A stretch of 64,000 nt of DNA. Origin: Monosporascus cannonballus. Taxonomy: Eukaryota; Ascomycota; Sordariomycetes; Xylariales. Both the position numbers and the translations under genes were made by a program. Positions within the stretch are counted from its first letter, which is position 1; each line of letters begins with the position of its first letter. The notes under the pieces were generated by a model, which searched no databases, was not told the DNA's origin, and saw only the letters and a list, made by a program, of their open reading frames with translations. Below are positions 26,801 to 39,447 of the stretch, one piece after another. The stretch lies in the NCBI GenBank assembly GCA_004154925.1, contig QJNS01000065.1:195614-259613 (forward strand). The letters are read 5' to 3'.

Positions 26801-29313
26801 ACTAAAAAACATAATAAAAACCTATATTTTTACAAATTATGTTATAATATAATAAAAGTTGATAGTAAATTACGTATATAATAATTAACATCTTAACGCC
26901 AATCCTCTTTTATATTTTATAATCCGTATAATAAGCATAATTTTAATTATTTCGACAATAATACATTCGGCCTTCGTCGTGTTTTATTAATATTAGTTTT
27001 ATTTCGTTTATTATACTTAATTTATTACACAATAAAATAATTCAATACGGCTTATTTAAAAGCTTTACCGTTTAAATAACTTAACGTTTCAATATCTTCG
27101 GCAATTAATATAATAGTTATAAAGACGGCGAAATATTAATGACGATATTTCGTCGCAATATTTATTCGAATTTTATTCCGTTTATAAATTTATATAACTT
27201 AACTCCAGCCCTATTAAGTTCTTAATTAATATTTAATTTCAAAAATGTTGTTTTAATTTAACTAATATCAATTTAAAACAATATCTCTTAAAAGAAATTC
27301 GAGTTATTTCGCAAACACCTCGATTACAAATTCGAAATTATATAAACGGTTAAATAGAGGAAAGAAAATGCTATATAAAGGCTTTTTATATACAGAAAAT
27401 ATAATGGTTTATATAAATCCGAAACCTCTTTTTTTCGAAAACAAAGATTTATAAATTTTATTATTTAAATCTGGTTATTTAAAACCTACTTAATTCTTTT
27501 TTACCTTCCATATTATATAATCTAAAAACTTATATAATTTATTTTTCTTTTTTGAGGTTCTGAAAATTACGATGTTCGATTTAAAGAATTTTCTTTTCGA
27601 ATCTATTTTTTATTACCAAATACTATAAACACAAATCAAATTTATCGTTTCTAAATTATTATTATTTAATGCTTACTCAAATATTCTTTATTTATACATT
27701 AATCGATATTTAACGTTTAACCAAACCTAAACATAATTTTATTTATAAAGTTTTCAACGGAACTATAATTAATTATATCGATGTTTAGTAAACTCGTTTT
27801 ATATTATTAACAATAATATATTAATCGAATTAAAGCCTTTTAATACAGACGAAATGAATATGATTCCCGTTATTAATAGCCGGATTTTAGTAAATCAATT
27901 TTTTGATTATATAATAATTAATATTACTTTTTATCTTAATCTTTTTAAGTTCTTCTTTTTAGTAATAATAATAAAAACATATATTTTACTACGGACTTAC
28001 TCGAAATAAAAGCAATATATTACTTTTTAACACAATTATTTATGTTCTAGTTATTAATAACGTATATTATATTATTAAGTAACTTAAAAAGATTATCGAA
28101 ACTATTATGAAAATTTATAATAATTTCTTAAAATATTACCTTTAACACTACTTTTACACTTTTCTATAATAACCTTATTGTATTTAATATAATTAACTTA
28201 TATAATGCTTAATTTATAATATTTACAAAATTAACTGAAATATATATAATAAATTATTTTTTACTAATTCGTTTGTTTTTTTGCTTTTCTAAAATACGAA
28301 TGGTTAAAAAATACTGTTAATAATTATTGGCCTTATCGAAAACGATACGGATAATGAATTCTTATTAACTATGTCAAAACTTGAATATATAGCAACCGAT
28401 ATAACGAATTAAAATATATTTTTTAATAATAAGCTGCTCTATATTCGTTGGATTACTTTTAAAATACAAAAATACCCATCTATATATTTTTACTTACAGA
28501 TCTGTAATGATCTGTAAATAATACGTAATTTCTATAAGTTATTTATAAATGTTTTTTCAAACGCTAATGTTTTTACAAATTATTTGTAAAAACCTTTTCG
28601 AATACAAAAATATTTACAAATTACCCGTGGGTAATTTAACCTACTTATTAATATTTACGATATTATATATCGATAGTAACGTTACTAATAATTACGTGTT
28701 ATTTATTTAAATGCTCAGTAAATTGTAAGTTATTTAAATTTAACGAAAATATTCGTAAATAACCTACAGATATCGATTTTCTTATTTTTATTATTTTAAG
28801 CTATTTTATATTTAAATAAAAATCCCGGTTATCGATTTCATGAAAAACAATAAAGAAAATAAATTTATTACGATAATATCTATATTATATTCAAATATAT
28901 AATATGAAGAGTTTATATCTTGTGTAACGGCTATATTTGGTAATTAATTATTATGCTGAATTACATTATATATACTTATTCAAAATATTTTGAAATTTTG
29001 TTAATTTCTTGAAATAATAATAAAAATAATTTCTATTATTAAGTTATATTATAAGAAAATAAGTTATACAACAATAAACGTATATATATAGTTTATTTTA
29101 TTTTATTAAATCATGAAATTATGATTTGAAGTAATTAATTTAATTTTGACTACAAATATTATAATAACTTGTTAACGAATTTTTATTTTATCTCAGTTTA
29201 ATGATTTTTAATTTGCATAAATTGCTAATATATAATATTGTGTTATATTTTAATTAAAATAATATATAGATATAGTTTTAATAATTATAATATTTAATAC
29301 TTTTCGTTTTGTT
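23864..29313. other. AT-rich, no recognisable gene or element
   Basis: I see no reading frame of useful length. A stretch at about 26,230-27,200 keeps many CpG words and gives longer broken readings on both strands, but no motif I can name. Confidence 0.55.
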
Positions 29314-29318
29314 ATTTT

Positions 29319-29524
29319 TGTGAAAATACAGCCCCTATAAGGATAAGGCTGGTAGCCGACCAGCCACCGATCAGCCACCGACCCACTTATTAATATAAAT
29401 CTACCATTTGGCAGCTAATAGGAAATGTCGCATAGAAATAACTTAATATATTTATTTTTTAAAATCTGTTTTATAATTGGTCGGAAATTACCTTACTTAG
29501 TTTATAACTGTTTATTATTTTATA
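29319..29524 (+). repeat. 5' LTR of element A
   Basis: It begins tgtgaaaataca and ends ttattttata. It contains the diagnostic ggtagccgaccagcc and ccgacccacttattaat words. Compared with the 3' LTR, it carries more T and A at transition sites in its 3' half. Confidence 0.82.
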
Positions 29525-31879
29525 ATTTTTTTATTTACTATGGAAGGTAACGTAATAATTATTAAAAGTAAAGCTTGCCGATTACAAAACGAACCTAAAT
29601 TATTAATCGAAAAAACCGCCGATTAAAACCTAATTAATGAACGATTAATTACGGTACAGAAATAGGCGAAAAAGCTTATAACGAAACTTTAATAAATAAA
29701 GAATTATGATTTCCGGAATCCTAAATCTTTTTATATATATAATAAAGATATATTACGATAATCGTTAATTAAACGATTAAAAAATAAATATAATATAATA
29801 ACCGCATTCCGCAATTTAAAATAAAAAAAATAAACTTTTTAATAATAATTAAATTTTAAAAACTATTTATTAATAAAAAAATAATATTCGGAATTATTCC
29901 GATAATTGGCCGAATAATAAGTAATAATATAAATTAAAAAAAATAAAACTTTATAAATTAATTACGATATTATCGTAAAAACGTTAAAGTAATAAGCGAA
30001 TACCGTATTATAATTATGCGAAATTTTTTAAATACATATTAATTAAAAAGTTTTAAATAAAAATTATTACGAAAACTTATATCGAAAAATTAAAACGAAA
30101 TACTTTTATTTATATTTAATAAGTTATAAGTTATGTAAACATTTTTATTACAAACGTTTAATAATTATATTATATTATATTTAATTATTTTAATTATGAA
30201 AAAAAATTAAAAATAAAAATTTATAGATTTTTATTAAGAAAAATTACGTAAATCTTAATTTTTTCGATAAATAATATAAGAAATAATTTATAGAATTACG
30301 ATAACAATCCGATTAATTACTGTTAAATTTCTACGTTAGATAAAATTTACGAACGGTTTTAATTCGGAAAATAATTTAAATAATACATATTTTATTTTTA
30401 ATTATTTTTATAAATTAATATTAAGATTACGAAATATTTTATTACGAAAAAACATTAAATTAAAACGAATTAATAACGTAATAAATAAAATAAAACGTTA
30501 TTAGAACGCTTGGAAAAAAACGAAAGAAAACCGATTATTTTCTGTTAAAAATATTAATAAGGATAAATCATTTTATTTTAACTTTTTCGGAAAAAAATAT
30601 TGCTAAAATAAATTAAAAGCGCCGTATAAAAATAATGGGAATTATAGGCGTTTTTATATTCGGAAAGCAAATAATCGCTAATTTAATTTTAATTGGTATA
30701 AGTTCGTATAACTTAATATCTTTAATTTTTATAAAGGCTTATGTCAATATTATAATTATAAAAAATTAAATTATAAAAACATAAATTGGAAATCTAAGAA
30801 CAATATAAAAACTTTATTATTTTAATTATATAAAAATAGATTTCCGAATATTATATAAAATATTATAATATATAATAATAAATTAAATTAATTTTTAAAT
30901 ATAAAAACAAAAAAGGAACCGGAATAAATATATATATTTAAGTTATTTCGGTTAATAATTATAAAATAATTAAGATAAAATCGCTTTTTAAAAAAAGGTT
31001 TTTATTAAAAGAAATATGGAAAATATAATAATATAAATAAATATAAATATCAGAATGTAGGTAAATATTATAAATAAAAAGTTAACGAAAAGACCTAATT
31101 TTTAATTAATTTCTATAACTATTTTAAGCTTTATTAACGTTAACGGCGCGTGTATTAAATATTATAAGACTTACGAAATTCCTATTAATATAATAAATAA
31201 TAATAAAAATAAACGAAAGTTTAAATAAATTTACTTTATAATATGCCGTAATTAAAACATATTTAATTTTTTATTATTCAAATCCGGAATAAATAAATTA
31301 AAACTTTTATTAAATATAATTATATATTAATAATTATACGCATTATTATAAAAAATTACTAAATAAAAAATTGCAAATTTAACGTTTTCCGGTAAAATAT
31401 TTATATTATTAATTTAATAAGTTTAGCCGAGAAGTTAAATATTCCGGAATTTAAAAAGTAACAAAAATTAAAAATAACCGATTCTTTAATATATTTAAAG
31501 AATTTCCAGTAAATATATTTTGAAAAAATAACGAAAAAAAATTATATTAATTATTAAAGATAAAATACATAATAAATTTAATTATAAAAAAACGCTTTAA
31601 TTCGGCCTAATTTATTTTATTTCGAAAATTTAAAAGAACAATATTTAAAAATTATTTTTAAAAATATTTAAAAATAAATTAAATATATTATTCGAAAATA
31701 AACGTAAAAATATTAATATTATTTATGCTTAAAAAAGGGTAATTTTTAATTATATATTAATTATAAAGGGTTAAATTAAACAACGATAAAAAATTAATAC
31801 TTTTTATTTTTAATTTTAAAGATAATAAATTATTTAAAATTTATTAAAATTTAAAAAAATAATTAATAAAGAATTATTT

Positions 31880-32450
31880 TTTAAACGTAATATAAGTAAT
31901 TCGAATATATAATTATATTATTTAATTTTATTAATACGTTAATTATATTTTAAATTTATATATATAAAGTGTTAAGTAAATTAATTAATTATATATATGT
32001 AATATATTTAAATAATACAAAAATATAAAATATTTTTAATTAATTTACGAACAGTTATTATAATATTAATTATTTATTGAAACGTTTAAACGCGAACTTT
32101 TGTAAAAAAAAACATTTCTAAACTTTATAATTAATATTAATAATTTGGAAATAAACCGTTAATAAATCGATATTATCGAAATATAATTAAAATTAAAATT
32201 AATATATAATATTTAAATATTTTTAAGATTTGTAAATTTTTATCGCAAATTTATTATTTATTATTTACGTATTATTAAATTTATTATTAAGTTTTTAAAA
32301 AAAAACTAAGGTAAAAGTAAAATAACAAAATTTAAATAATTCGAAAAAATTAAAAAAACATTTTGAATCGGTAATTATTTTCCAATATGAAAATAATATT
32401 AAAAATATTAAAGTTAAAATAAATACCTTAATAAAAATTATATTAAAAAT
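31880..32450 (+). pseudogene. reverse transcriptase / RNase H relic of element A
   Basis: This is the plus-strand counterpart of 22015-22625 in the nested copy; the anchor is cgatattatcgaaatataattaa-like sequence at about 32,167 facing cgatattatcgaaatatgtcc at about 22,270 on the other strand. It is more decayed than the nested copy and the YxDD word cannot be read. Confidence 0.6.
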
Positions 32451-33744
32451 ATCTTTTTACAAATAAGGAAAATATTAATATTTAAATATATATTAATCGT
32501 AAAAATTAAATTTAACCGAAAAACAGTAAATTACAGAATAATAAAAATTATTGGCGATCATAAAAAACTTAAAATATTAATAATAATACCTTAAAGGTAC
32601 GGAAAATGTTTTTTATATTTATTAATTATATAGCATTAAAAATATAATAAAAATACCGGCGCGTAGTTTTTAAAAAAGGTTAACTTAATAAGTTTACCGT
32701 TTTATGTAATTTAATTTTAAAATTTAATATTAATTAAATACCGTTAACCCGGTAAATAAATTATATAAATACCCGGATTATATATTAAAGAAAATTATAT
32801 ATAAAAATATAATTTTTATATTATTTAAAAAATTTGGATTTACAAATAATATGCCGGAAAACGTACAAAAAACGGTCGTAAATACATAACATAATTTAAC
32901 GTATTATAAAAAGGTAAAAAGCTTTATAAAAATAACGTAAATTTTATTTATTATAAAATTCCCAAATAGAGTTTAAGTAATAAAAATTTAAATAATTATT
33001 ATTTACGTAAAAAAGCGGAAACTTTTCGTTATATAATTATAAACGATTTTCGAAAAAAAAAATAAAAAAATATATATTTATTAAATTTATTATTTACGAA
33101 TAATAATATAAATACGAATTATAATAAAAATGTAATTAACAATTAAATAATAATAATTGCAAATTATAACCGTATTATAATTAAATTTTAAAAAATCTAA
33201 AAGAAACAATATTAATATTAACATTATTATTTATAATTAATATATTTTATATTCCTTAATAAAAAAAGTAATTAAAAACGGAATAATATTTTAATTAAAT
33301 TTTTTTAATAATTTTATAATTAGGTTTAAAAGTTATAAATTCAGGATTTAAATATTAAAAAATTAATACGGATAATTAAATATTAAACCGAAATAAAAGG
33401 AAAATATTTTTTAAATTTAAATAAAATTTTATATTATCGGGATAAATTTGTAATCTTATTATGAGGCGTTTTATGGAAATAATTAATTAATTAATATTAT
33501 AATAATTTATAAATAAAATATATGAAATATATTTATATGTTAAAATTAATGAATAAAACATTTTATTAGAAAAATAAAGCAAATAATATTTAAAAATATA
33601 TTAAATAATATTCGACTTATTAGGGCATAATAAAGTTATGTTATAAATTATATAGATAATTATAATTTTTCTTATTATTTAAATCATTTTTTAAAGAATT
33701 TCGTTAAATTTTATTACGAGATTTTTTAAAAGTTTATGTTAAAA

Positions 33745-33945
33745 TAGATTAAAATATAACGTAATTTTGGTAATCGTTAATTACTTTACGAAATTAAAAT
33801 TATTTATTTTTATAGTTAAAATTGTAATTATAACCAAATTAATCTAATTATTTTATAACGAAATTAAATAAAAATTCGGTACAATAACCGAAATTATTAA
33901 TAATAAAAGTAAATTATTAATAAATTATTTTAGGCGCAATTTTAT
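33745..33945 (+). pseudogene. integrase relic of element A
   Basis: The plus strand reads YNVILVIVNYFTKLKLFIF-like residues followed by an ITKLI, a stop, and LFYNEIK. It parallels the nested copy's integrase residue for residue over about 60 codons. The catalytic aspartate reads as asparagine. Confidence 0.72.
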
Positions 33946-35489
33946 AAAAAACCGAAAAATAAAATAATAAATATTAATCGTTTATTATTCGTAAACCGAT
34001 AAATAAATAAAATATATTTATTAAATTTTAAAATATCATTTCCGAAATTACGTTAATAAATAATAAAATAAATAAATAAAATTATTATAAAATACGGAAT
34101 TTATATATAATAATATATAAAATATATTTACCGGCCGTTTTCCGTTCGAAACCTTATATAAATATTATTTAAAAATAATAAAATATCTTTTATAAAAGTT
34201 TAAAAACTAAATATAACAATTTAAAAACATATTTCGAAAAAATAACGGTTATTCGTTAAATAATATACAAATATTAAGAAAAATAATAAGAGTTTAAAAG
34301 AATATTATGATTAACGTTATATACTTATAAAATTTTAATTACGATAATAAATAAATTTATTAACCAAAACTTTTAAATTTAAAAATAAAAAATATATATA
34401 TATTTATATCCGGATTACGATTAAACAACGAATAAATTCTTAAACGTATAAGATATTTTTTATTAAATATTAACGGATATATAATATATTTTCAATATTT
34501 TTATTAAAATCGTAATATAATCGGGAACCGGAAATATTTAAATGATATTATCGGAGTTAATAAAAATAAAAACAATAGGTAATAAAAAATATTATCTACT
34601 ACCGAAATAATTAGGGATAACGCGAATATTTAGTTAAATAAAAAAGCTGGCCCGCCGAATATAATATATAAAAGTTTCGAAAATATTTTGAATACGTATT
34701 TAAAATATTATAGCGTTATGAAAAAAACATTAATACGTATATAGGAAATAATTAATTTAAAAACCGTAAAATAATATTAATTTAATTAAAAAGTAATTAC
34801 TTAATAATTATAAAAATTTTAAAAAATAATTTTAAATAAAATTAAAATATTATTTAATTATATAATTATTTTCAAGTTTTTAATAAATAATTATTTTATT
34901 ATATATTAATCGGAAATTTATAAATAATATAAAACAAAATAAATTTTTATTTTAAAAATAAAACTTTGTATTTAATTATTAAATTTTACATTAATTAACT
35001 TTTAATAAATATATTAAAGAAATTAATATAAAATTATCGGAAAATAATCGAAAAATATATAACGGCAAAAAACGGGCATATTTATTAAATTTATTAAGCG
35101 TAAAACCCGGAAAAAACTTAAAAACGTTTTATTTTTTTACGAAAAATAAGGCCTAAATAACTGGAATATAATTTATTATTAATCGGAAATAAGGTGTTAT
35201 CTTTAAACCGTTTAATATATTTAAGTTTTATAATAATTTTATTAAGTAAAACCGTTTTTTAATTATAGTTATTAATAAATATTAAAATTTCGTTAAAACG
35301 TTAAAAAACAAGCGGAAAATATTTGTAAACGGGGAGCGTAACGGTATAACGGTTTTTGAAAATTACTTTATTTATAAGGGTATTTTAAAATTGCGCCTAA
35401 TCGGAAATTAATTGCAGAATAATAAGAAAAAAACCGTATTATTTATTAAAAAATATTTAAATTTGTAAACTTATAAAACGGCGTTAAAA

Positions 35490-35744
35490 TTGGTTTTCCG
35501 TAACCATAACGAACGATCGAAAGTTAATTTCCGTTATATTAAAAAAATAATATTTCTTAATAATAACCGTATTAAAGACGAATTCGGCTTTACGAAAAAT
35601 ATTAAATTAATAATTAATTGTAATTTTATCGGAATATTCGTATTAAGTATTTATAATATAAATTTTTTCGAATTTGTCGATTATAATCTAATTATCGGTA
35701 CTAAATTAAAAAATTATTTAGGCAGTATTTTTAAAAATAATTAA
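35490..35744 (+). pseudogene. C-terminal polyprotein relic of element A
   Basis: An 84-codon open stretch is homologous to the minus-strand stretch at 18761-18982. The start codon is probably incidental, because the homology begins a few codons inside. The domain is unknown to me. It lies between integrase and the 3' LTR, about 640 bp before the LTR. Confidence 0.5.
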
Positions 35745-36379
35745 AATTTAAACGGAAATTAAATCATAATATTAATAATATTAAAAATAGTTATTTACAG
35801 CGTAAAAAATATTATAATAATAATTAGTTATAATATAATTTAAAACGTCCAAAATTTAAACGTAAACCGTATAATAATTAAAATAACGTTATATTACGTA
35901 AATATAATATGGCTTATTACTGCTCGTAATGTAATTAATATTTATTTTACTATTAATGTTAAAAAGATAACGTTTAAGAAAATCCTAGTTCTTTTTAATA
36001 TTAAAATATTATTTCTTTTGGAATTCTTTACGAAAAAAAATATGACGAACGGAAATAATATATAAATAATCGGGAAAAACGAAATAAAAATAAAGAAAAA
36101 CGGGAAATTAAATAAAACGCGTACGTAAAAAAATAAAGATATAGACATAAAAAGGGAAAAAAAGGTAAATAAAATAAGGTTAAAAACAGATTATAATAAA
36201 AAATTAAGCAGAATATAATTAATTACGTGATATAATATGTATTAATTATTATGGTAATTATTTATAATATAATATAACGGTAAATTATCGGCAAATATAC
36301 GTAATTAAATTTATAAAATACGTTATATCAAATTAATAATAATATTATTAAGAATTAATAACTTAAAAAAAGAAATAAT

Positions 36380-36585
36380 TATAAGAATATAGCCTTTATA
36401 AGGATAAAGCTGGTAGCCGACCAGTTATTAATTAGCCACCGACCCACTTATTAATATAAATCCACCATCTGGCAGCTAATGGGAAACGCTAGATGGAAAT
36501 AACCTAATACACTTATTTCTTGGAATCTGCTTTATGACTGGTCGGAGATCACCTCACCCAGCTTACAGCTGTCCATTATCTTACA
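36380..36585 (+). repeat. 3' LTR of element A
   Basis: It begins tataagaatata and ends ttatcttaca. It has the same length as the 5' LTR with mainly transition differences. Its 3' part is clearly more GC-rich (cggagatcacctcacccagc), so it has been mutated less. Confidence 0.82.
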
Positions 36586-36625
36586 ATTTTTTATTATAAA
36601 TACGGCCGTTATGGATTTTAATAAT

Positions 36626-37146
36626 TATTATGACCCAACTAAGAACGGGTCTCGGAAACGGTCACTTGGTGACCGAAACAGGACCCAAGTGGGTCGAAAC
36701 CACGTGACATGGATCCGGAATAAGGGATCCAAACGGGATTCATACAGTTATCCGATATGGATCCGGAATAATCCAAGAGATCTAACGGAATCCATGCAGT
36801 TATCCGGTATAGATTCGGAATAATCTAAGAGATTTAACTGGATCTATAAGAAAATATATACGTTTATTATTTCCATAATTTAAATAATACCAGTTTACAA
36901 CAAACCACTTATTAAGATTAATCGTTTATAATATAACTGTAGTATTTTTGGTATTAAGAGACGTAATACGTTATTATATCTATTACTTAGAATCCCACGA
37001 TACTCCTACCAACATCAACCCGTACGACTAAGATTTAAGAGTTGGTTTAACCGCCTAGCAGTTACAATAATCGTACGTTATTATTAATTTATAAATAAAA
37101 ATTCGTAACCTAGCTGTAAACGAAAATATAACGTAATATTTAAATA
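36626..37146 (+). repeat. LTR E, related to LTR D, at the edge of the AT-rich block
   Basis: It begins TATTATGACCCAAC, equivalent to the TGTTACGACCCGAC start of LTR D after two transitions, and ends near gtaatatttaaata (37133-37146), matching the gtaatatttaaca end of D. The R/U5 half shares the atatatacgtttatta, ccataattta and gacgtaatacgtta words with D. The U3 half is different and GC-richer. No partner LTR is seen, so it may be a solo LTR. Confidence 0.6.
36709..36850 (+). repeat. about 50 bp tandem repeat in U3 of LTR E
   Basis: Three units start at 36709 (48 bp), 36757 (52 bp) and 36809 (partial). Each begins at(g/a)ga(t)(c/t)cggaata and continues into a cagttatccgg(t)at word in the first two units. 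Just upstream are two short perfect palindromic arms, cggtcac/gtgaccg (36659-36675) and gacccaagtgggtc. Such direct repeats in U3 are typical positions for promoter or enhancer elements, but that role is inferred. Confidence 0.75.
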
Positions 37147-39447
37147 ATATTGTTTTCGTTATATATAAAATAATTAAATTAATTAAATACGTATTCACTT
37201 TTATAGTTCTTTATTCCTAGATTTTACAGAAAAAAAACGTTAGCAAGGACTGCATATTCTATTATATTTCTCGAGATCTGTCACAGTCCCAAGTGGCACC
37301 TTGTAGGTATATAGAGCAGAACAAGGCGGTCAGGGCTCGACCTGACAACGTTCCACTTTTAGTGGTGTAATGGCTAGACTCTTGTTCTTCTGTGCCGTAA
37401 CAAGATCAAACCATAGTAAAATCCCTACTTGAATTAATGTTAGTCAAGGAGTCAGATAATAAGGCTTAGATAGCATGGCCGGGATCTAATAGGAGGCTTT
37501 AATTTGTGAACAGTCCAGCTCAAAGATAAAAGCCTTCAGACTTTCAGCGGCGTGCCCTTCTCTTTGTGCTGGGTCCATGGCCACATGCTGTGTCGTGCAT
37601 TAGGATCGGTATTTGGTGAAGAACGAAGATATCCAGGCCGCGTAATATATCTTCCCTCACGAGTCATGCAGTATTACCGCATGAATCATTCTTATTTGGG
37701 TGGCTTTAAACGCGAGCATGAGAGGGCTTAACTTCCACCCACTACGAGATGCTGCCGTTCTCGTGGGCTGTTCCCTTCGAACCCAGAGCAAGGGAGCTGT
37801 CCTTGCTACATGTCGAATTTGAATAGTGCCGGAAAATGCGAGGCTCCACATTATGGCGGGACACTATCAGCATACAACACAAGCGTCATGAACCGTTCCG
37901 CCAATCCACCAAACATACCATGGCTATCCAGTTCGTTGAAGCAGGGTATACAACTTGGGAGCTGTGTTGGACAGAGGAGTATCAAAGAGGGAGAAAGTAG
38001 AGCCATTTAGTGCCCGCCGGTTAGGCGGTATAGACCGGGAAGAATCAAGTAATTCACCTAGAGCTATGTTTCAGATTGGCTGTCAGCGCCGTCCTTGGCC
38101 GTCGTAGTCATAGATTCGCCAGTTAAGGATGCCCCGGATAAGTAAGAGGCCTCCAGTTCCCCCGCCCAAAACTGCGGTTGGCGTGCACGGTGTTAGTTCT
38201 TTTCGATCTGCTAAATGTAAGAAATCGACAAGTTGACCAAGCCAAAGCAGACAGTCAAACAAATCAAACCGTGTTTGGTTTGTTAGGCATGCTGCCAAAG
38301 CTAACAAAGGCATCCCCATGGGGGACAGATAATTATAAAATCCCGATATCGACTATGCAGCGGCCGTCAAAGATTTGCAGGGGGTGTTACAGCAGCCCGC
38401 CCCCGCTTTTTTGGGGCTAGATGCTCTAATGGAAGTGTTAGAAGATTTCTGTTGGAATCGCTATTCGACATTAAACGAGCTATAACCTCCTTATCTCTAG
38501 GATTCTGATTCTTTGTCATGATGGATTCATTTAGTGGAAATTCGGAGTCACCGCCACAACGCCTCGTACCGGACTAGACCCCATAGGAGGAGATTACAGT
38601 CAGCGCATGTTGCCGGGAGACTACGTGTGGCAGTAGGTTGTGTTTCTTGTTTGCTGAACTAGGTATTAATATAGGAGCGAGAATAAATTCTTACCGAGTG
38701 GTCTTCAACACGGCACATATGGCCAACAGTTGGGTTCTGAGGGTTTTTAGGTGGGTGTTACAAGCACATGGATAGGCGCAGCATTGCACGGCCCCAGAGC
38801 GCACAGGCATTAGAATCGGCTCTTGTCATATCCGAGCTGTCAAGGGATACGCGCATTCCAGGATTCAACAAGCCCCTGTTTAATGACCGATGTGCCCCTC
38901 CCGTCGGCTCCCGGGATTGGAGGTCTAAGTACGCCCAGCTTTATAGTTACCTACTCGGCAGTTGGCATCTATACAAGTAATACATAGTAAGGATCTAGGA
39001 AGATCAGATGATGCCCAGGCCATCGACGCTATGAACATACTCTACTAGGTACCTGATAAGGCTAGGTAACCTGCAGTACCAATAAGCCGGCACCGATACC
39101 ACGCTGGCGCCATTGATAGCCAGCTGCGTGTTACTATTTCCGTCCGGCAGGATCTGGACTGTGCCCGCTTGCTTTGCTTTTTCGGACCCAAAGCTACTTT
39201 GGTGGCTGTTGATTGTCCTGGTTGCCTATGTATGCATCATGGGAGACGTGATGAATCTGGCGAGTTTCATCTCTCCTGACTAATTCATCGCTAACATTCG
39301 GTCCCTGCCTCTTCTTTCTGATACGTATTACGACAACCCCTGCGACGAGGAGATCTCGACACAGAAGAGCATCGCATCGTCGTCAAACCGTAAAGCGCCG
39401 CTATCGCCTACCTGCCCAGGCGCCTAATTGCCCTCGTCCCGCACGCG
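37147..39447. other. transition to normal GC, then gene-free interval
   Basis: AT-rich sequence ends between about 37,150 and 37,260. The remaining 2.2 kb has ordinary composition, but the open frames in it are short, overlap on both strands and show no domain or codon signature. A palindromic TAGGTACCT-type word occurs near 39,050, a word scattered through other intergenic parts of this window (near 51,410 and 52,110). The last 200 bp are presumably the promoter of the DUF7053 gene. Confidence 0.6.

Larger units (their letters stand above)
29319..36585 (+). mobile_element. near full-length Ty3/Gypsy relic A with target-site duplication
   Basis: Two 206 bp LTRs (29319-29524 and 36380-36585) bound a 7,267 bp element. 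The flanking 5 bases are atttt on both sides (29314-29318 and 36586-36590), a target-site duplication. A purine-rich tract (aaaaaaagaaataa) precedes the 3' LTR. Plus-strand relics include a zinc-knuckle-like stretch near 30,740 (cysteines read as tyrosine), reverse transcriptase/RNase H near 31.9-32.45 kb, and integrase at 33.75-33.94 kb. The interior is strongly AT-shifted and full of stops, so the element is dead. Confidence 0.82.
1..37200. repeat. AT-rich, RIP-type transposon graveyard
   Basis: Base composition is overwhelmingly A+T, with remaining C and G concentrated in CpG-containing words such as ttcg, acgt and cgaa, while CpA/TpG-derived words are rare. This is the signature expected of fungal repeat-induced point mutation, which converts C to T mainly at CpA. 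No long open frame exists; the longest are under 85 codons. Several segments occur as direct or inverted copies that differ mostly by transitions, and conceptual translation across stops reveals Ty3/Gypsy gag, protease, reverse transcriptase, integrase and chromodomain relics. The composition changes abruptly to normal at about 37,150-37,260. That it is RIP rather than general AT drift is an inference from the transition bias between paired LTRs. Confidence 0.93.

Noticed and set aside
35942..36148. 68-codon hydrophobic minus-strand open frame
   Set aside because: Phe/Ile-rich reading of the reverse strand of a RIP-mutated element; the apparent membrane helices come from AT-rich codons.
36611..36823. 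70-codon open frame across LTR E
   Set aside because: It lies in the U3 tandem repeat; the repeat explains the sequence and there is no codon signature.
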